A DNA stretch of 64,000 nucleotides from Sinotaia quadrata (GCA_028829895.1 CM054179.1:71734391-71798390), one strand, 5' to 3'. Shown: positions 1-12,392, counted from the stretch's first letter. Made by a program: numbers and translations. Notes: generated by a model from the sequence alone, not told the origin.

Positions 1-148
1 ATATTGCAATATACACGAACAAAGCCTTGTGTATATCATGAATATAAAATTAAAAGAATATTGCAATATACACGAACAAAGCCTTGTGTATATCATGAAT
101 ATAAAATTAAAAGAATATTGCAATATACACGAACAAAGCCTTGTGTTT
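1..148. repeat. 57-bp minisatellite, ~2.6 copies (cut by window edge)
   Basis: The unit begins ATATTGCAATATACACG and repeats at 1, 58 and 115. At 57 bases (19 codons) it stays open in frame and creates a false 69-codon ORF. Confidence 0.95.
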
Positions 149-196
149 CTGCGAGATTTTTTATGTTATAAGTTACAAACGAACTTAGTAACGAAC

Positions 197-316
197 TCTG
201 TTACGACGTTTGGATTAAAAAGACACTTTCATCCTTGAGAAAAGGAAACCTAGTTCTGTTAGGACGTTTGGATTAAAAAGACACTTTCATCCTTGAGAAA
301 AGGAAACCGAGTTCTG
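197..316. repeat. 58-bp direct repeat x2
   Basis: GACGTTTGGATTAAAAAGAC recurs 58 bases apart with only a few changes. 317-1018 is AT-rich with a short CAT run (~611-631) and nothing else recognisable. Confidence 0.9.
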
Positions 317-1019
317 TCTTGTGCTATTGGAAAGGAAATTTAAGCAAAATAGTATAATTACAAACAAAAGGTTTAAAACACATATTCCTATAAGATGAAT
401 AAAAGATATAATAACTCAATTCAATCAAATTGGAATTTAGAAAGGAATCCAAGTCATCTTTTAGTTAAAATAGTCTAAAGCAAAACCAAATCAAGTTCTG
501 TTAATTCAGATTCAATTACTACTTTAGTGTTTTCATTACATTTAAAGAGATGGGACATTCCTGAATAATGTAAATAGTAGCAATTATCATTATATCCCAA
601 TCATGTTTGTCATCATCATCATCATCATCATTGTTTTAATTATTATTATCTCTTCTTTTGTGACTATCGGGTTGTATGTTTTTTCCCTGTATTTTTTCCT
701 GTAAGTGAAGTTCTTGATGTCGGACTGGTAGTATCATTTCCATGATTCCAGATTTGGTGTGGTCATTACCTTGGCCTATGAAAGCGTTCATATATGTTGT
801 TTAGCCATTCTGTTAACCTTATTATTAGCCATCCTATTTAGCCATCATGTTATTTGGGGTATGATGTTAAGCGTGTTATCTGCTATAACTTTGGTTTTAA
901 TTTTCCTCCTATTAAATATTTATGGCTTAGATGCTATATAAGTTTATCATTGTGGACTTCTTACACATAAATGAAATTTCTATGTCTTAATATCTGTAGT
1001 AAGTGGATTGGTTAGATTG

Positions 1020-1492
1020 GCTATAAGACAATTAAGTGAAATAACAAGCTATAAGACAATTAAGTGAAATAACAAGCTATAAGACAATTATAAGTGAAAT
1101 AACAAGCTATAAGATAATTAAGTGAAATAACAAGCTATAAGATAATTAAGTGAAATAACAAGCTATAAGACAATTAAGTGAAATAACAAGCTATAAGACA
1201 ATTATAAGTGAAATAACAAGCTATAAAATAATTAAGTGAAATAACAAGCTTTAAGATAATTAAGTGAAATAACAAGCTATAAGATAATTAAGTGAAATAA
1301 CAAGCTTTAAGATAATTAAGTGAAATAACAAGCTATAAGATAATTAAGTGAAATAACAAGCTATAAGATAATTAAATGAAATAACAAGCTATAAGATAAT
1401 TAAGTGAAATAACAAACTATGAGATAATTAAGTGAAATAACAAACTATAAGACAATTAAGTGAAATAACAAGCTATAAGATAATTAAGTGCA
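1020..1492. repeat. 28-bp minisatellite, ~16 copies
   Basis: The unit is CTATAAGACAATTAAGTGAA plus ATAACAAG; some copies have a three-base insertion (ATTATAAGTG). 1493-2045 has no gene or repeat I can identify. Confidence 0.95.
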
Positions 1493-2044
1493 GTTGTAGT
1501 GAGCAACTAACCATAGAACACTTTATAAAAGACTGCTAGACTAAAAGGATTAGAAAGATCTCTGACAATATTTAGTAGGAAATGACAGACCGACAACAAA
1601 GTCAGGAATAATTCCCGTCCCACCAAGGATAATAATGGCACGAGTGCATGGACACGGTAGTGAGCCTTCCGCGACATCAACTTTGTAAATATAAAAATTT
1701 CCAAATGAATACATCTACTTTCAAATATCTGGATAGTCCGAAGCCCCCCAAATAAAATAGTAGTCGGAAGCTGATTGGATCACCGCCCCACAGTCTGAGG
1801 ACTAGCCACCTAAAGTAACGATTGGGAGAATCATCTAAATATCAAAACATTTAAATAAAATAACACATACACATTTATAAACAATATCACCCATCCCACA
1901 ACATATAAACTTCATCAAAATCCGAAAAATGCAATAAGTACATAGAAAATAAAATAAGATAAAAACAAACAAATAACATTATACAGAACTACATGAGATA
2001 GAACAAACACCATAGAGTAGACATAGTCCCTAATCAAGCTCCTA

Positions 2045-2120
2045 AATAGCCTTCATAACCCGTCTCCACCCCTAATCCCCAGCGTGAAATCGACCTAAGC
2101 CGGAAGGGCTCCCAGCTACA
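2045..2120 (-). repeat. dispersed GC-rich element family C, copy 1
   Basis: Contains CCCCAGCGTGAAATCG and a CGGAAGGGCTCC block, similar to 60645-60715 and, inverted, to 7680-7735. Confidence 0.5.
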
Positions 2121-2129
2121 TTAATTAAA

Positions 2130-2396
2130 TAATGTATTTATTGTCTGAAATGCTCATCTGAAATGTAACTGTATTTGTTAACTCGGCCGCTTGCCTAAAT
2201 GTAATTGTATTTTTTGACTAGAATGCTTATCTAAATGTAATGTAGCTATTTGTTGACTAGATTGCTTGCCTAAATGTAATGTAACTGTATTTGTTGACTA
2301 GAATGCTTATCTAAATGTAATGTAGCTATTTGTTGACTAGATTGCTTGCCTAAATGTAATGTAACTGTATTTGTTGACTGGATTGCTGGTTGACCA
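2130..2396. repeat. 80-bp minisatellite abutting the synaptotagmin exon
   Basis: Repeats of TTGTTGACTAGAATGCTTAT and AAATGTAATGTAACTG recur at about 80 bases. The last partial unit runs into the acceptor AG at 2396-2397. Confidence 0.9.
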
Positions 2397-2397
2397 G

Positions 2398-2553
2398 GAT
2401 CTCGGGCAGTGCTGTTTGCGATTTCTGGTGTGCGACTTTGATCGCTATCAACGTCACGTGGTGGTTGGAGAGATAGTGGTGGATATTTCAAGAGTTGAAT
2501 GGCCACCGGAAATGAAAGTAAATTTCTGTGAACACCTGCATCCTCCAATTGAG
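2398..2553 (+). CDS. synaptotagmin exon: C2A C-terminal part
   Basis: Acceptor CCAG at 2394-2397, donor GAG|GTAATT at 2553/2554; 52 whole codons. It reads DLGQCCLRFLVCDFDRY then VVVGEIVVDI, the beta6-loop3-beta7 region of a C2A domain. Two loop-3 Asp residues remain, while the third (usually after Lys/Arg-His) is Val. An 80-bp minisatellite runs directly into the acceptor. Confidence 0.85.
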
Positions 2554-3605
2554 GTAATTATATTACGTCACTACTGTTATATTGTAACAATACTACCTCA
2601 TTATATTATAATGACACTGCATGATATGATATAATATCAATACTTCCACATTGCATTACAATGACATCACACGCTATATTATATTCCCGCACAATAGTAC
2701 GTTGCACATTTTTATATTTGTATCTTTTCGGTTTCCTTTGGCATTGTATTAAAATTGTATTAAAGATTTTGTTTCCATTTAATCCTAACCATCCACTTGC
2801 ATTCTTTCTGTTTTGTTTCATGCCCGTTTGCCTCTCCGTTTGAACATCCATCTACCATTTTTTAGTTTCCTCTCACTTTCAGCACCAGATAATTGTACAG
2901 AATAAACGGCCTCGTAAGCCTGGTCATATTCAAAGTGCCTTAATCCTTAAAGTTATCGTACTACACATAGACAAGTAGTCTTTCAATAAAAATAAATTAA
3001 AAGAGCTCATTCTTCTACAGGAGGAGCTGGGACAGATACATATTGGTCTAATGTATCTACCTACGTCTCAAAAGCTCAACCTCTTCATTCTATCGGCTCA
3101 AGGGTTAAAGGTGGTCGATCCGCACAAACAGCCCGCAGGTAAATGATACATTGAATACCTGTCGAAAATAATGTTCAGTGATGGATAGAACTTCTTACCG
3201 CGTACATTACACTAAATTGTTGAAATAATTTATCTCTTCTGTCAATAGTGTACGAAAAGATTAAACTGTTGGAATAATTATTATCCTCTACTGTCCACAG
3301 AATGTTACGTAAAAATCGTGCTTCTCCATGACGGCCGTCCAATGAAAAAGTGCAAGACATCCATTCAAACAAATGACGTCAGTCCCTTATTTAACGAGTC
3401 ATTTACATTCGACGTTCCAAACGAGCAGTTAGAGAAAGTCTACCTCAGCCTGACAGTGCTGCACGTAGATAAGGTTGGCAAGCGCCATCTGGTGGGTCGC
3501 TCGTATATAGGCAAGAACTTTGATTCCAATGCTAGAGAACAATGGCAGGAAATGATGCAGAGTCCCAGGAAACAGGTCACATGTTGGCATAGGCTACAGA
3601 GCTAG
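2398..3605 (+). CDS. synaptotagmin-family protein, 3' three exons (5'-partial)
   Basis: Exons 2398-2553, 3021-3138 and 3299/3301-3605 join in frame (phases 0 and 1) and end at a TAA/TAG-type stop closing at 3605. Exon 1 gives the end of a C2A domain, including CDFDRY and a VGEI strand. Exons 2-3 give a whole C2B domain: LMYLPTSQKL strand, CYVKIVLL, the LFNESFTFDVP motif and the C-terminal CWHRLQS, matching the WHxL signature of synaptotagmins. Family members are membrane-anchored vesicle proteins with two cytosolic C2 domains acting in exocytosis; the transmembrane and early C2A exons must lie left of the window. Odd point: C2B lacks several Ca2+-ligand aspartates. The SDPYVK-type Asp is Glu-Cys (AECYVK), and the loop-3 DxD reads HVD, so C2B is probably Ca2+-independent. 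The subtype cannot be assigned by eye. A double-C2 relative such as rabphilin/Doc2 is less likely given the WHxL end. Confidence 0.88.
3021..3138 (+). CDS. synaptotagmin exon: C2A-C2B linker and first C2B strands
   Basis: Acceptor TTCTACAG|GAG, donor GCAG|GTAAAT; 39 codons plus one base. It reads EELGQIHIGLMYLPTSQKL then LNLFILSAQGLKVVDP, the classic start of a C2B domain. The usual GGLSDPY stretch after the first loop aspartate is shortened and altered to KQPAECY across the junction. Confidence 0.87.
3301..3605 (+). CDS. synaptotagmin terminal exon: C2B core and C-terminus
   Basis: The acceptor CCACAG ends at 3300 and the exon is entered in phase 1. It encodes the polybasic strand (MKKCKTSIQ), NESFTFDVP, the loop-3 strand, a VGRSYIG turn, the EQWQEMMQSPRKQV helix and CWHRLQS, then a stop. 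The order and spacing match synaptotagmin C2B from the K-rich strand to the end. Confidence 0.88.
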
Positions 3606-5163
3606 CCTCACTTCAATAGTGCCCCATCTTAACATCAGTTTATATTTTATTAGCACAAAACTAGTCTCAATTAAATATAGCCTGATCTTTCTATTTATTT
3701 ATATGTTATTAGCACAGAACTAGTCTTAGTTAAATAGTGTCCGATCTTAATATCTGTTTATATCTTATTAGTACAAAGTTGGTCTCATTTAATATTGCCT
3801 GATCTTAATGTTGATGGCCTTGCTAATTACTTATGTTTTAATAACACAGAGTAGTTGCAAATAATTAATTAATGGCTGGATTTGCTATCTATTTATGTTC
3901 ATTACCCAGATTACAGAAAGCTAACTTTGAATTCATTTTTGAAAACTAAAAAATTAATGTAGTTTACTGACCTTGAATTATTAAATTGTTTTAATATATT
4001 TGTATTAAGAATAAATATCTTTTAGTAAGCCATATAAGCTTTCAAGATTATATTTTTCTGTATTTTCCTTTATTCTTCTCGAGATCTGTGACTTGTTTTT
4101 GTGAAATTTGCAATTTATTTTATGTGTAATTTGCAGTTTAATTCATGTGCAATTTGTAATTTATTTTTTCAGTGTATAATTCATTTTATGTGTAATTTCC
4201 AATTTATTTTATATGTAGATAGTAATTTGTTTATGTATACTTTGTAATTTATTTTATAGTAATTTGTTTATGTATACTTTGTAATTTATTTTAAGAGTAA
4301 TTTATAATATATTTAATGTGAATCAATGTTTGTCGATGACAGCAGGTTGATATTTTCAGAAACATTTAAACTTACTACTTTGGCTCCTCGATTCACCCAC
4401 GTGACTAAGTAAAACGCAATTTAGTATAAATGAATATTAGATAATTACAAATGTATAATTGTGCAAATAAGCTGTTATTTCATCGCAAAATACTAATCAA
4501 AGAAGTAGGTAAGCGCAATGGAAGTTAAAACTTGCAACAATATTTCATATAACTATTCCAGACTCGTACCTGTCCGGACTCTGAGGCTATTGTACACAAG
4601 TTTGTCTGTTCGTGAATCTGTTTGTCTGTACTACAAAGGCGCATTTTCATATGAGACGAAAGATAAATTTGAGCAACCAGTCTGTTTCGGGAAAGAGGAG
4701 AGATTAATTTATCTAATTAAATTAAGGTTCTGTAAAATTCCTAAGCAGGGTCTCTAAATAAAAACTGGACATGTAACTCGAGTAAACCCAACAATCTAAC
4801 CGTAGTTGCTACCTCAGTTATCACACAATTAGTTTAGAAAAGGTGTGTAAAAGCATTCCTCTCCTCTCTATGAATATAAATAAACATCTATATTGTATTT
4901 ACAATGCTGTTATCGGGAACTTTATATCCATCCTGGTGTGTTCACAAATAGTGTTATCGGGATCTCAATTTTAATAGTTGTATGGTGTTACGGGATTTCT
5001 ATATAGTTGTATGGTGTTACCGGGATTTCTATATACTGACTGTGGTGTAAACAATACTATAAATGTGATCTCTATGTCCTTACTGTTGTGTGTTTTCAAT
5101 GCTGTTATTACATGTAATTGTTATCCAATGTGTATTGGCATCTCTTTATTGGATCTCTAACAT

Positions 5164-5165
<2 letters not shown>
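3606..5165. other. synaptotagmin 3' flank, no gene seen
   Basis: AT-rich 3' flank. 3640-3830 has a loose ~70-base repeat (TTAGCACAAAACTAGTCTC), and 4110-4320 a degenerate GTAATTTATTTTA repeat. No credible exon on either strand. Confidence 0.6.
4010..4015 (+). other. candidate poly(A) signal for the synaptotagmin gene
   Basis: An AATAAA hexamer lies about 400 bases after the stop. In DNA this AT-rich such hexamers are common, so this is only a candidate. Confidence 0.25.

Positions 5166-5248
<83 letters not shown>
5166..5248. repeat. (GT)n microsatellite
   Basis: About 41 uninterrupted GT units. Confidence 0.99.
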
Positions 5249-5251
<3 letters not shown>

Positions 5252-5629
5252 AATGCGACATCTGGATTTTTTCTGACCTACTTATTGTGCATGCAATTTT
5301 TTTAAATCTGAAAATGACTGCTCTTGTTCATTTCGCATTAACTGTTGTGCCTGTTAAACTTCTGTTTTCTGAATCTGTTGACATATGTTCCATATTTCAT
5401 ATTGTTTTGAAGTTATCTGTATTTGACTATTTGTTATCTATTTGAAGGATTTACTTAAAATACATTTTACAGTTATTATTGTTTGTGATTTAATTTGTTA
5501 TCAGAGTATGCATTATCTATTTGGAATGAAATAAAAATATTGTTATCTTTTCCCCGATTGTATATTTCAGTATTAATGAAAACTCACAAAGAAAATGGAA
5601 AGAGAAACAAACAATAGAAACTGATTGTC

Positions 5630-6330
5630 TTGCAGGTTGTTATACTGAGACCTGTATAGATTAAGTGTTGACTATCTGGTTGTTATACTGAGACAGTTCT
5701 GATTAAATGTTGACTGTCTAACTGGTTGTTATTCTGATTCATTTATAGACTGTGTTGATTGTTAATTTGTTGTTATTTTAAGGTATTGTCTACATTAAAT
5801 GTTGACATCTAACTGATTTTCATACTAAGACGTTGTAGAAATTAGGTGTTGACTATTTGGTTCTTATACTGAGACATAGTGTATATTAAATATTGGCTGC
5901 CTAATTGGTTGTTATTCTGAGATATTATGTAAATTAAGTGTTGATTTTGAAGTAGTTATTATGCTGATATATTGTTCAGATTAAGTGTTGGCAGTCTAAC
6001 TGATTGTTATACCAGGCAGTGTATAGACCTGACTAACTTATTTTATACTGAAACATTATACAGATTATGAGTTGATTTTATAACTGGTTGTAATACTGAG
6101 ACACTGATTGTAATACTGAGACATTGGCTGTAATACTGAGACATTGGGCAGACTGAGTGTTGACTGTCAACACTCATTGTGATATTGAGACGCTTTATAG
6201 ATTCTGAATTTGATTATTTGATTCGTTGCTATACTAAGACATTGGAAGGGTTAGAATGTGACTTGTGATACCGAGACAACGCATAGATTAAAAGTTGACT
6301 GCCTAATTGTTATAGTGAGATATATAGATT
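5630..6330. repeat. degenerate ~55-bp tandem repeat
   Basis: Recurring GGTTGTTATACTGAGACA and AGATTAAGTGTTGACT blocks with much divergence: an old minisatellite. 5249-5630 is AT-rich with nothing identified. Confidence 0.7.
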
Positions 6331-6472
6331 AGGGAATGTTTGTATGATTATTAGAGTGAGACTGCGTAAATTAGATGTCTATCTAAATGTTTATTATGCT
6401 TAAAATTTATTGCACTTGTATTGTTCGTATTGCTGAGCAAACATTGTATTTTGAATGTAAAAGTGTATAGTT

Positions 6473-6600
6473 ATTCATTTATTTATAGATATAGTTTTTA
6501 TTTATTTATAGATATAGTTATTCATTTATTTATAGATATAGTTATTCATTTATTTATAGATATAGTTATTCATTTATTTATAGATATAGTTTTTATTTAT
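6473..6600. repeat. 24-bp minisatellite x5
   Basis: The unit is TTATTTATAGATATAGTTAT plus TCAT. Its length is a codon multiple, giving a false ORF. 6601-7200 is AT-rich with a loose 'ACATTTTATCTG' repeat. Confidence 0.93.
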
Positions 6601-7204
6601 CAGCAGTTGATTTGTATCGACTACTTTCGATTTTTCAAAATTGATACATGATAAAGTCAGTGATGTTAATATTCGTTTGTCATTTGTATGCATTTGTTAT
6701 AATTACACATTGCTCTAATTTGACACTTTAAAAAAAACATAACTAGGTCTACATTTTATCTGTATAAAGAAACATTTTATCTGTACAGAAGAAACATTTA
6801 TCTGTACAGTAGGTACACTTTCCCCCAGGAGTAGACAATTTTATCTGAGCAGAAGAAACATTTATTTGAACAGTAGACGCATTCTACTTTAACCTACATA
6901 GACCTTTAGGTTGCCTGAATAGAAGATAAATTGTACCTGTTGACACATTTTACCTACATTTCATTGCAATAGTATGCACTTTAAAATAAATTCGCGTACA
7001 TTTTACGCGAATAAGGGGAATACTTTTTCTTGAACAGCGTCAAATTCTTCACGATTAGTAAACGTTTCCATAGTAACAATAAAACTATAAACATTACATG
7101 GTAGACATATTTTAAATGAACTGTAGACATATGATGCTTGGACTGTCGAAACATAAAACCGAACTATACAAATATTTCTCCAGATAGACTGTAGAAATAC
7201 GATA

Positions 7205-7440
7205 CTTGAACTGTACAATTATGACACTTGAATTGTACAATTATGACACTTGAACTGTACAATTATGACACTTGAACTGTACAATTATGACACTTGAACT
7301 GTACAATTATGACACTTGAATTGTACAATTACGACACTTGAACTGTACAATTATGACACTTGAACTGTACAAATATGACACTTGAACTGTACAATTATGA
7401 CACTTGAACTGTACAATTATGACACTTAAACTGTAGACTG
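7205..7440. repeat. 22-bp minisatellite, ~10 copies
   Basis: The unit is ACTGTACAATTATGACACTT plus GA, with single-base variants. Confidence 0.95.
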
Positions 7441-7675
7441 AACTCACCTAACAGTACATATCGCTTGAGCAATTTATATGCAGATTAATTTAACAGTAAA
7501 TACATTAACTGAATTGTAAAGAAACGCATTTTAACTGAACAGTAAATAAATTTTAACTTAACAGTAAAGGAAAACATGTTAACATAGCAATAAACACATT
7601 TAATTTAGCAGTAAATACATTTGAATTTAGCAGTATACGCATTTTATTCGAGAAACTGGACGGGCTTGCTTGCTA

Positions 7676-7740
7676 ATGTAGGGGGCGCTTTCGGCTTCCG
7701 CCGCTTTCGCGCTGGGTGAAGGGTTGTGGGGGAAAGGGAG
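7676..7740 (+). repeat. dispersed GC-rich element family C, copy 2
   Basis: Contains GGCTTCCGCCGCTTTCGCGC, the reverse complement of the core in the other two copies. It stands out as a CpG-rich island in AT-rich DNA. Confidence 0.5.
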
Positions 7741-8269
7741 GGGTACTAGACGGGGTCTTTGGTTCGTTCGGTTATAACGACACTGAAGTATTGTGTACGG
7801 GGTTCTTTCTTCGGTCGGTTAAAATTTTCCAACTGACATACTCTCTGCCTAGGTAAGGATTGTACAGGTAAGCAAACAGACAGCGCTCAATAATTTGAGA
7901 GCAGGACGTAGTGGTAAAAATAAACATAATTTATTTTACTTGTCTTAACTGCATAAACATTTTTCTTAAATAAAATTACATTTTATCTGATTATTATTAA
8001 ATGCATCTTACATGGACAAAAAACAAATTGTACTTCAACATTAGATAATTCTACCTGAACAGCTATGAACATCTATCCAAATTTAGACACACTTTAGTAA
8101 TTGCAATGTATTCTAACAGTAAAAATTAATTTTATTTAAACAAAAAACACATCGTAACAGTAACAACAGTTCAGCCCATGACAAGAAATACATTTTTCTT
8201 TCAGATCTCGGATAGCCATTTGCACACTGTTCTTCTTGAGTGACTACAATAATTATTTGTTAGATAGAG

Positions 8270-8432
8270 TTCTCATTCAATAATGTTTCTATGTATTTCT
8301 TGAGTGCCATAGTTACATGATAGAGTTCTAATTCAATAATGTTTTTATGTATTTCTTGAGTGCCATAATTACATGTTAGATAGAGTTCTAATTCAATAAT
8401 GTTTTTATGTATTTCTTGAGTCCTACAAATAC
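8270..8432. repeat. ~63-bp repeat x2.6
   Basis: GTTCTAATTCAATAATGTTT and TATGTATTTCTTGAGT recur. 7741-8270 is AT-rich without a gene. Confidence 0.88.
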
Positions 8433-8509
8433 ATATTAGAGTTTTTTTAAATAGAGCTCTTATGTATTTCTCGATAGCATAATTATATATTAGATGGTTA
8501 TTTTATGTT

Positions 8510-10058
8510 ATTCTTAGTTACTATAATAATATGTTAGAAAGAGGTCTCTTTAGATGATGTTTATATGTATATCAACTGACATAATTTTAGATAGTATTTT
8601 ATGTTATCCTTAATTGCTATTATAATATGTTAGAAAGAGGTCTCTTTAGGATGATGTTTATATGTATATCTTAACTGACAATTTTAGATAGTATTTTATG
8701 TTATCCTTAATTGCTATTATAATATGTTAGAAAGAGGTCTCTTTAGGATGATGTTTATATGTATATCTTAACTGACAATTTTAGATAGTATTTTATGTTA
8801 TCCTTAATTGCTATTATAATATGTTAGAAAGAGGTCTCTTTAGGATGATGTTTATATGTATATCTTAACTGACAATTTTAGATAGTATTTTATGTTATCC
8901 TTAATTGCTATTATAATATGTTAGAAAGAGGTCTCTTTAGGATGATGTTTATATGTATATCTTAACTGACAATTTTAGATAGTATTTTATGTTATCCTTA
9001 ATTGCTATTATAATATGTTAGAAAGAGGTCTCTTTAGGATGATGTTTATATGTATATCTTAACTGACAATTTTAGATAGTATTTTATGTTATCCTTAATT
9101 GCTATTATAATATGTTAGAAAGAGGTCTCTTTAGGATGATGTTTATATGTATATCTTAACTGACAATTTTAGATAGTATTTTATGTTATCCTTAATTGCT
9201 ATTATAATATGTTAGAAATAGGTCTCTTTAGGATGATGTTTATATGTATATCTTAACTGACAATTTTAGATAGTATTTTATGTTATCCTTAATTGCTGTT
9301 ATAAAATGTTAGAAAGAGGTCTCTTTAGGATGATGTTTATATGTATATCTTAACTGACAATTTTAGATAGTATTTTATGTTATCCTTAATTGCTGTTATA
9401 AAATGTTAGAAAGAGGTCTCTTTAGGATGATGTTTATATCTTAACTGACAATTTTAGATAGTATTTTATGTTATCCTTAATTGCTATTATAATATGTTAG
9501 AAAGAGGTCTCTTTAGATGATGTTTATATCTTAACTGACAATTTTAGATAGTATTTTATGTTATCCTTAATTGCTATTATAATATGTTAGAAAGAGGTCT
9601 CTTTAGGATGATGTTTATATCTTAACTGACAATTTTAGATAGTATTTTATGTTATCCTTAATTGCTATTATAATATGTTAGAAAGAGGTCTCTTTAGGAT
9701 GATGTTTATATCTTAACTGACAATTTTAGATAGTATTTTATGTTATCCTTAATTGCTATTATAATATGTTAGAAAGAGGTCTCTTTAGGATGATGTTTAT
9801 ATCTTAACTGACAATTTTAGATAGTATTTTATGTTATCCTTAATTGCTGTTATAAAATGTTAGAAAGAGGTCTCTTTAGGATGATGTTTATATGTATATC
9901 TTAACTGACAATTTTAGATAGTATTTTATGTTATCCTTAATTGCTATTATAATATGTTAGAAAGAGGTCTCTTTAGATGATGTTTATATGTATATCTTAA
10001 CTGACAATTTTAGATAGTATTTTATGTTATCCTTAATTGCTATTATAAAATGTTCGAT
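8510..10058. repeat. 95-bp satellite-like array, ~16 copies
   Basis: Near-identical units marked by GAGGTCTCTTTAGGATGATG and TAGATAGTATTTTATGTTAT. Neighbouring copies differ by very few bases. Copies around 9430-9800 share a six-base deletion (TTTATATCTTAAC for TTTATATGTATATCTTAAC), so a sub-block was amplified. It is the largest array in the window. Confidence 0.97.
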
Positions 10059-11012
10059 AATTTTCTCAGTAGACGATTTTATGTTATCTGACAGAAAATG
10101 CTCTCCTTAGATAATGATTTGAAATTAACCTTGACTGCCATAATAATACAGTGTTGTCAGTAGACAAGTGTTATCGTTGTAGTGTTATCAGTAGACAAGT
10201 GTTATCGTTAAAAGTAGTTTTGTCATTCGCGTTATCGTTAGAGACGTAATGTATTCGGTAGACGTCCCCAAAACGTTCACTGTTTAGTCCTCTATAATTA
10301 CTAAATTAGTGTAAAATGTGTATATATGTATATATATATATAAACATACATACCCGCACTATATATAGTTATATTAAGTATAAGTATTAAAATAAAACAT
10401 TCTTATTATACAAAGTTGTGTCTTTTCCCGACTGTAAGCTATATAAAGAGATTCATTTTATCGCCAAACTACAGCAAAAGCCTTATTGGTTTGAACGTCT
10501 ATAATTTTCTTCTTGTTTCTCTAAAGGATGTAAGGAATGTAAATCAGAACGAACAAACATTACACCAGCTGGTTTTTATATAATGTATAATATATGTAAA
10601 AAGCTAGTAGTCAGAGTTCTTTTAATGTTATTTATCCACATATTATACCAGTGAAATATTTTGTTATGGTTTTGGATTTCAAGATTTCACCTAAGTAAAT
10701 TGTGATAAATTTATTTCTATTGTACAATGTCCTTTGTAAATATTATTATATGTTCTTTACTGAATTATTTATACTTAATGGGAACTAATTTTGGTAAATG
10801 AGGTGTTTTATTAAAAAAAAAATAGTGATTCTTTACTGAGTGTGTTTTATGAAGATGTACCTTTTTCCTTTTTGTAAACTATTTTTATCAGCAAACACGC
10901 CTTGAAAACGCGACTCTGTCATCTAGGAAAAAAATACATACATACATATATAAATCCAGGAAAAACTACATATATACATACATGTAAACAAAGGCCAATG
11001 TTTATTTTACTA
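10059..11012. other. AT-rich gene-free stretch
   Basis: Contains short GTTATC repeats (10150-10240), a TA-rich run (10319-10350) and poly-A/T. No exon or RNA gene recognised. Confidence 0.6.
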
Positions 11013-11427
11013 GTTTAACACCTTGAAGTTATTGTAACATCACCACTGTCTTTAACACCTTGAAGTTATTGTAACATCACCACTGTCTTTAACACCTTGA
11101 AGTTATTGTAACATCACTACTGTCTTTAACACCTTGAAGTTATTGTAACATCACTACTGTCTTTAACACCTTGAAGTTATTGTAACATCACTACTGTCTT
11201 TAACACCTTGAAGTTATTGTAACATCACCACTGTCTTTAACACCTTGAAGTTATTGTAACATCACCACTGTCTTTAACACCTTGAAGTTATTGTAACATC
11301 ACCACTGTCTTTAACACCTTGAAGTTATTGTAACATCACCACTGTCTTTAACACCTTGAAGTTATTGTAACATCACCACTGTCTTTAACACCTTGAAGTT
11401 ATTGTAACATCACTACTGTCTTTAACT
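11013..11427. repeat. 37-bp minisatellite, ~11 copies
   Basis: The unit is TTTAACACCTTGAAGTTATT plus GTAACATCACCACTGTC. The only variable site is CACC/CACT, so homogeneity is very high. Confidence 0.97.
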
Positions 11428-11667
11428 GGTCGCAGAACATCTGTCAACATCCTTCATCACGTAAACACTTTAATTTTTGTCCAAACTGATTTTCAATTGC
11501 ACCCGATACAGAAGCTTTGGATTCACTGTGATGAGCTCATTTACTTCCCGTACTGATTGATTCGTTCCCAAAGGACAAGACTTTCGAGAATTAACGAGAC
11601 GATTACAATTAAATAAAACTGGGGAAAATCAGTAAAGAACAGTTTTGTGAATCGCTCGTGCTTGTGT

Positions 11668-12012
11668 GTGCCTGTATACAATCCAAGTATGTCACAAAAA
11701 GTCTTTTGTATCATTCAAGTATACAATCCCAGTAAGTCACAAAAAGTCTTTTGTATCATTCAAGTATACAATCAAAGTAAGTCACAAAAAGTCTTTTGTA
11801 TCATTCCTGTATACAATCCCAGTAAGTCACGAAAAGTCTTTTGTATCATTCCAGTATACAATCTCAGTAAGTCACAAAAAGTCTTTTGTATCATTCCAGT
11901 ATACAATCTCAGTAAGTCACAAAAAGTCTTTTGTATCATTCCAGTATACAATCTCAGTAAGTCACGAAAAGTCTTTTGTATCATTCCAGTATACAATCTC
12001 AGTAAGTCACGA
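11668..12012. repeat. 45-bp minisatellite, ~7.6 copies
   Basis: The unit is GTATACAATCCCAGTAAGTC plus ACAAAAAGTC and TTTTGTATCATTCCA. At 45 bases (15 codons) it is open in two + frames and one - frame, creating false ORFs of 155, 131 and 74 codons. Confidence 0.97.
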
Positions 12013-12204
12013 GCAGCCTTTTGTCATTATATTACGAGTAGTCCTGTTGTCACTCATCTGACACAGTTAGTCTGGAACACCTTTTTTGGTCATTCACTTC
12101 TACATGTACAGTAAGTCACGTTTAATCCCTTGCTTGCACCTGATGGACCAGCCGGCTGTTGCTTTATATCCTGGATAAATAAATGTAAACCACGAGTCAC
12201 TTTA

Positions 12205-12392
12205 TTCCTTTTCAACAACTTGACAAATCTCGAAAATATCATACAGATATACCAGTAAGTGAAAACAATTAATAGACAACTTGACAAATCTCGAAAATAT
12301 CATACAGATATACCAGTAAGTGAAAACAATTAATAGACAACTTGACAAATCTCGAAAATATCATACAGATATACCAGTAAGTGAAAACAACG
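12205..12392. repeat. ~62-bp repeat x3
   Basis: CAACTTGACAAATCTCG and ATACCAGTAAGTGAAAACAA recur three times. 12393-13139 has no gene recognised. Confidence 0.93.

Noticed and set aside
11647..12114. 155-codon repetitive ORF on the + strand
   Set aside because: It is the 45-bp minisatellite read in frame. The same array is open in other frames and on the other strand.
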